In this document: piece by piece, positions 7,442 through 10,583 of the stretch
Layout of the letters: each line of letters opens with the position of its first letter
Numbering within the stretch: position 1 is the stretch's first letter
Assembly: GCA_025769875.1 (NCBI GenBank)
Contig: JAGFNK010001341.1
Location: 1 to 10,583, forward strand
Length of the DNA stretch: 10,583 bases
Direction of reading: 5' to 3'
Source of the DNA: Russula earlei
Lineage: Eukaryota > Basidiomycota > Agaricomycetes > Russulales > Russulaceae
Made by a program: the position numbers and the translations under genes
The notes under the pieces: model-generated
The model's database searches: none
The model's input: only the letters and a program-made list of their open reading frames with translations
What the model was told of the DNA's origin: nothing

Positions 7442-9188
7442 ATGACTACCATGGCCAGAGGACTGGAGGTTCAAAGGACAAGGAAAACCCACAGAAGAAG
7501 GACTGAAGAAACTCAAATGTCCCTTCAAATTGAACCCGGACCTCGACGACGCATTTGTCCCTGAGGCCTTCAGAGAAAATGCTCACTTCCTCAGAGTAGG
7601 AATAGACAGTGTACCCTGGACCGGGTACTATGCTTACTACAGAAGGGCCAAAGTAGGCCTTGGAACACTCTACGGCGTGTGGTTCGAAATCCGACGCCGC
7701 GAAGACTACTTCGAGGCCTACCACGTCGCACGCCCGGCCCTTGGACTGATTTCTGACCCCCTCAAGGGTCTTGACATGGAACAGCTCACCAAATCAGGAG
7801 AACCGGTTCCAAACTCGAAGAACCCGTCCCGCGCACCAACCCCCGGACCCGCGCCTGCTGAACCCATGGAACAAGAACCCCAGACCACGACACAACTTTT
7901 TCGTCGCAGCTGACGAACCAGAAGAACCACCCGTGCAAATACCCCAGCAGCTGGCGTCATCCGGAACGGCGCAAGCGTACCCACGCCCATCCTTGTTTCA
8001 AGGATTCAAAGGACGCGATAGAAGACCTCCCAGCCCAGACCCCGATGACTACGGCGCTTACGCCATGAACGACCGCGACGCACGCCCCTCGGATAATGGC
8101 AAACTCGAAGGCATTCCACCCAAAGCCTTCAACGGTGACCGTGCCCGCACTCACGCATTCCTCACCGCATTTCGACGCTTCATGAGGATGAACTTTGACA
8201 GCAAAATTGCTCAAAACCCTTTCAAAAAGTGTGCCTACTTCCTCTCACTGATGGAAGGACCATGCGTCGACGGATGGGTCGAAGCGATGGACGATTAGCT
8301 TGAAAAAGTAATGATGGACCCGGACGAAATCCCCTTTGGACTGACAGCCTGGCAAGCCATGGAACAACAGTTCAAGAGAGCGTTCACCGATTACGCTGAA
8401 CGCGAACGCGCACAAGACCAACTCCGTGAACTCAAGATGAAGGAAAATAATCTCGATGAATATATAGCTAATTTTGAATTATTAGCTCAACGAGGATCCC
8501 TGCACACGGACGATCCTATGGTCATGCGCTTATTCGCATGCGGCCTTCCCAAACCATTGGTCGAAGCAATCATCAGCCAAGAAGACCCAACCACCTTTTA
8601 GAGTGGATAACCGGCGCCCAAAAACAACATCGCATCTGGATGCGTAAACGCGTGGTCCTTACCGATCATGCTAATACTCACAACAGGAACACCAATTTGA
8701 ATAACAGTCGCCCATGGGCCTGCCTTTCGAATTGGGGCGTGCGTGGCAACACCACTAACAACGCCACCGCGCCACGCGCGTGCCTCCCACCACGTGATCC
8801 AAACGCGATGGATACCAGCGCAGGCGCAGCACGCAAAGCGATCACCGAAGCTGATAAGGAAAAGCACCGCGCCGAAGGCAGATGTTTTCATTGTTCTAAA
8901 CAAGGACACCTCGCCAGAGACTGCCCCACGAAACCCAAACGTGAGCCGACACGCGCACGCACAGCGGAAGTAACCACCACCACATCCGAATCCTCCGTCA
9001 TCGAGATCGTCGAAGAAAGTGCAACGGCCAAAGTTGCAAAGGTGTTACGAACCAAGGCCAAGTCCTGGCCGAAGATTATCCTATTTTACTCAAGAAGAAC
9101 CTCTCTCACTTTGCATTGCCGACTCCCTTCCATTTTCTGGGCTATCCCCCCTGCGGTACAAGATATTGCTATTGCAAAGGCACTATAA
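7442..9188 (+). pseudogene. Ty3/Gypsy gag, broken into several frames
   Basis: Role: gag forms the retroelement particle and packages its RNA. Reading follows three pieces. (a) About 7451-7913: WPEDWRFKGQGKPTEEGLKK, VPWTGYYAYYRRAKVGLG, then a Pro/Glu-rich linker. The ATGs at 7442 and 7451 are one frame off. (b) Frame shift at a T5 run (7897-7901), then VAADEPEEPP to GIPPKAFNGDRARTHAFLT, FMRMNFDSKIAQNPFKKCAY, an in-frame TAG at 8296-8298, and the Retrotrans_gag core AWQAMEQQFKRAFTDYAERE, LRELKMKENNLDEYIANFEL, LFACGLPKPLVEAIISQ. (c) Frame shift at a T4 run (8596-8599), then EWITGAQKQHR and the CX2CX4HX4C knuckle CFHCSKQGHLARDC at 8883-8924. After the knuckle the similarity fades; a different frame near 9060-9130 reads EDYPILLKKNLSHFALPTPF, perhaps the gag-protease junction. 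No protease D(S/T)G, reverse transcriptase or integrase follows. The element is cut off near 9290. Confidence 0.85.
8883..8924 (+). other. CCHC zinc knuckle of gag
   Basis: CFHCSKQGHLARDC has the exact CX2CX4HX4C spacing of retroelement nucleocapsid knuckles, which bind zinc and RNA. Basic residues surround it (EKHRAEGR before, TKPKREPTRAR after). Confidence 0.93.
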
Positions 9189-9306
9189 CACGACCAGGCA
9201 CCAGTTTCCCAATCGGGTAATCATCGCGTGGCAGCCACATGGCCACTCAGCCACCATGGACCCGAAACAGCGGCACAAACTCTTAGAAACTGTTGCATAA
9301 ATCATC

Positions 9307-9408
9307 TGACGTCATCAAGGCTCCAATGACATCATGGCTGACTGAGCGACTCCACAGTGACCTCATAGGCTCACTAAGCGCTCCACAGTGACATCATAAT
9401 GATGTCAT
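9307..9408 (+). promoter_or_regulatory. Cluster of CRE/ATF-like TGACNTCAT motifs
   Basis: TGACGTCAT (9307-9315), TGACATCAT (9327-9335), TGACCTCAT (9358-9366), TGACATCAT (9389-9397) and TGATGTCAT (9400-9408). The first contains the palindrome TGACGTCA bound by CREB/ATF-type bZIP factors; the others differ by one or two bases. Part of the spacing is 31 bases, from a repeated unit GCG(C/A)CTCCACAGTGAC. Confidence 0.6.
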
Positions 9409-9543
9409 CGCTCCACAATGATCAGTAATGCGCTCAGTAAGCCTGAAAGTTGACACAAGCAAGTTTATGCCTCTGTAGTCCTATTGGATGGTACCAAAGA
9501 GTCTAGAATAGTCCCAGTGCTTTGTAATCGACCCTGTATACTG

Positions 9544-9550
9544 TATATAA
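9544..9550 (+). promoter_or_regulatory. TATA box of the second LTR-like sequence
   Basis: TATATAA in the context CTGTATATAAGCCCC, a strong TATA element. Transcription would be expected near 9575-9585. Confidence 0.55.
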
Positions 9551-9902
9551 GCCCCAATGAAGCATGGCAGTCGTCAGACTGTCCATTTGTGATACTCTCA
9601 TCTTCCTGGGTACTCCCCTGTGACCGCTCAGTCTAAAGATTCCCCTCGCTTCCAAGGTACTCTTCAACGACCGCCTTGTTCAGAGTCCCCTCGCTACACT
9701 GGCCTCCAGCCTTCGCCTTTGTCTCTTGCAACACCTACCAGTCCCCATCTGGTACCTCCTCGTCGTTTGGCTCGTCCTCTTGTTCAACGCCGCCTTCGCC
9801 GCGTATCATCTGTTCCGACCCTTGCCCACCTGCTCCTGAGTCCTTAGTGATCAGCAGTACATGTCTTGACATCTGGACAGTCTCTCATCATTCTTGTATT
9901 GA

Positions 9903-10583
9903 CCAGCCAACGCTCAAGTGTCTACTCCCAACTCCCCCACTCTTGTCAATACCTCCCTGCGTCTCCCTTCTCCTCTCCAGCCCACTCCACGCACCGCTCT
10001 TCGCATCCTCACTGAAGACGTCGACCCGGTCGACACATCCTCACCCCTCAGCCTCTTATACTCCCCAACGGCTCCCCCATCGTCTCCTACCACTGTCCAG
10101 CCTATCCCAGACAACTTTGTCCCTGTCGGCACTCCCCCTCCAGCGCAGAACGAGCAACAGCAAGCGGACCGTCCTCCCTTACCTGAAGGCTTCCTCGACC
10201 GTCCCCCCTGCACAGTATTTCGCTTCCATCTGCACCAGTACTTCGTCCTCCCTACCACCAATCGTCGTCAGGAGCAGTGGCGTCCCCTCCACGACTTGAA
10301 TCATCAAGATTACCTTGGACACATCCCTACCTCAGACCAGTTAGCTCATCGCGCATTCACAGACACCTTCACTACCGCCTTTCGTGCACGCATCGTCCAC
10401 ACTTTTGCGGTAGAACCCTCCAACACTGCCCTTGCCACCCAGTACAATCTCACCCCCTTCGGCATCTGCTCCAACGTCGGGATATACGCCCTGGACGCTG
10501 ACTTTCCCCTCGGACGCATCGCATACATTTTTAACACCTCGTTATTTAGGAAACTACTTACCTTGCCTGCTATTTACCCCGCC
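9903..10583 (+). CDS. Unidentified long open frame, probably retroelement polyprotein start (partial)
   Basis: After a TGA at 9900-9902 the frame is open to the window edge, 227 codons without a stop and without a single methionine. It starts PANAQVSTPNSPTLVNTSLR, has a Pro/Ser/Thr-rich and then acidic linker (RILTEDVDPVDTSS), and from about 10185 an apparently folded part: LPEGFLDRPPCTVFRFHLHQ, HDLNHQDYLGHIPTSDQLAH, FTDTFTTAFRARIVHTFAVE, TPFGICSNVGIYALDADFPL. The mixture of hydrophobic, charged and aromatic residues after 10185 looks like real protein. I do not recognise the family. Position behind an LTR-like promoter suggests gag or another retroelement protein. The absence of Met means its start lies upstream in another frame (frame shift, splice or near-cognate codon) or this copy is broken. 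The frames at 9620-9847 and 9676-10299 are open but look compositional. Confidence 0.5.

Larger units (their letters stand above)
9291..9700 (+). mobile_element. Second LTR-like sequence (3' end uncertain)
   Basis: A sharp change from decayed gag to non-coding sequence starts at TGTTGCATAAATC (9291). It contains CRE-like repeats (9307-9408), an inverted CCAAT box (ATTGG, 9483-9487), a TATATAA box (9544-9550) and a pyrimidine-rich downstream part, the usual order of an LTR promoter. The end is not fixed: candidates are near 9700 (GCTACA) or 9733 (GCAACA, the exact complement of TGTTGC). No second copy is in the window to confirm it. It may be the 5' LTR of a second element whose coding region follows. 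Confidence 0.5.

Noticed and set aside
7681..7696. GGTTCGAAATCC, similar to a tRNA B box
   Set aside because: It lies in gag coding sequence (VWFEIRR), and there is no A box or cloverleaf around it.
9676..10299. 207-codon open frame rich in Ser, Pro and Leu
   Set aside because: It overlaps the better open frame at 9903-10583; the Ser/Pro/Leu composition is what a C/T-rich strand gives in a shifted frame.

Overview
The window looks like repeat-rich chromosomal DNA of a filamentous fungus, most likely a basidiomycete of the Agaricomycetes. Evidence: short GT-AG-like intron signals, a fungal-type DUF2156 gene, a nucleoside hydrolase relic, hAT-type DNA transposon remains and Ty3/Gypsy-type LTR retroelement remains with a CCHC gag knuckle. 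The species cannot be named from the sequence.

Layout. (1) 1-1500 is GC-rich host sequence with two genes on the minus strand. The first (1-644, running off the left edge) is the 5' part of a DUF2156 (phosphatidylglycerol lysyltransferase C-terminal family, ErgS/ErdS-like tRNA-dependent aminoacyl transferase) gene. Its frame is broken three times, each time at a homopolymer run that appears one base short. Behind it (about 900-1500) lies a decayed nucleoside hydrolase gene with several small indels and a lost metal-binding Asp. (2) 1500-2510 has no gene I can recognise. (3) 2511-6573 is a nested DNA transposon block: an outer element with 45-bp terminal inverted repeats (43 of 45 identical) bounded by TA; inside it a GGGAAACC/GGTTTCCC palindrome cluster (about 2834-3369), a relic coiled-coil plus SAP-like gene on the minus strand (3462-4261), and a second, hAT-type element (4262-6324) with its own 19-bp inverted repeats and a relic hAT dimerisation domain (5855-6157). 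(4) 6867-7342 is an LTR (TGTCAC...GTGACA) followed by a broken Ty3/Gypsy gag (about 7442-9188) with a zinc knuckle. (5) At about 9291 this element is cut off by another LTR-like sequence with CRE-like TGACGTCAT repeats and a TATA box. It is followed by a long, methionine-free, pyrimidine-rich open frame that runs off the right edge (9903-10583) and is probably the start of a second retroelement's coding region.

How it fits together: the only candidate for a living host gene is the DUF2156 gene. Everything from about 2500 onward is a graveyard of at least four mobile elements, two of them nested inside or cutting others. I found no sign of a new defence or metabolic gene system. The most useful points are the homopolymer-linked frame breaks, the nested transposon architecture, the strand-skewed tandem repeat, and the unidentified Met-less frame at the right edge.
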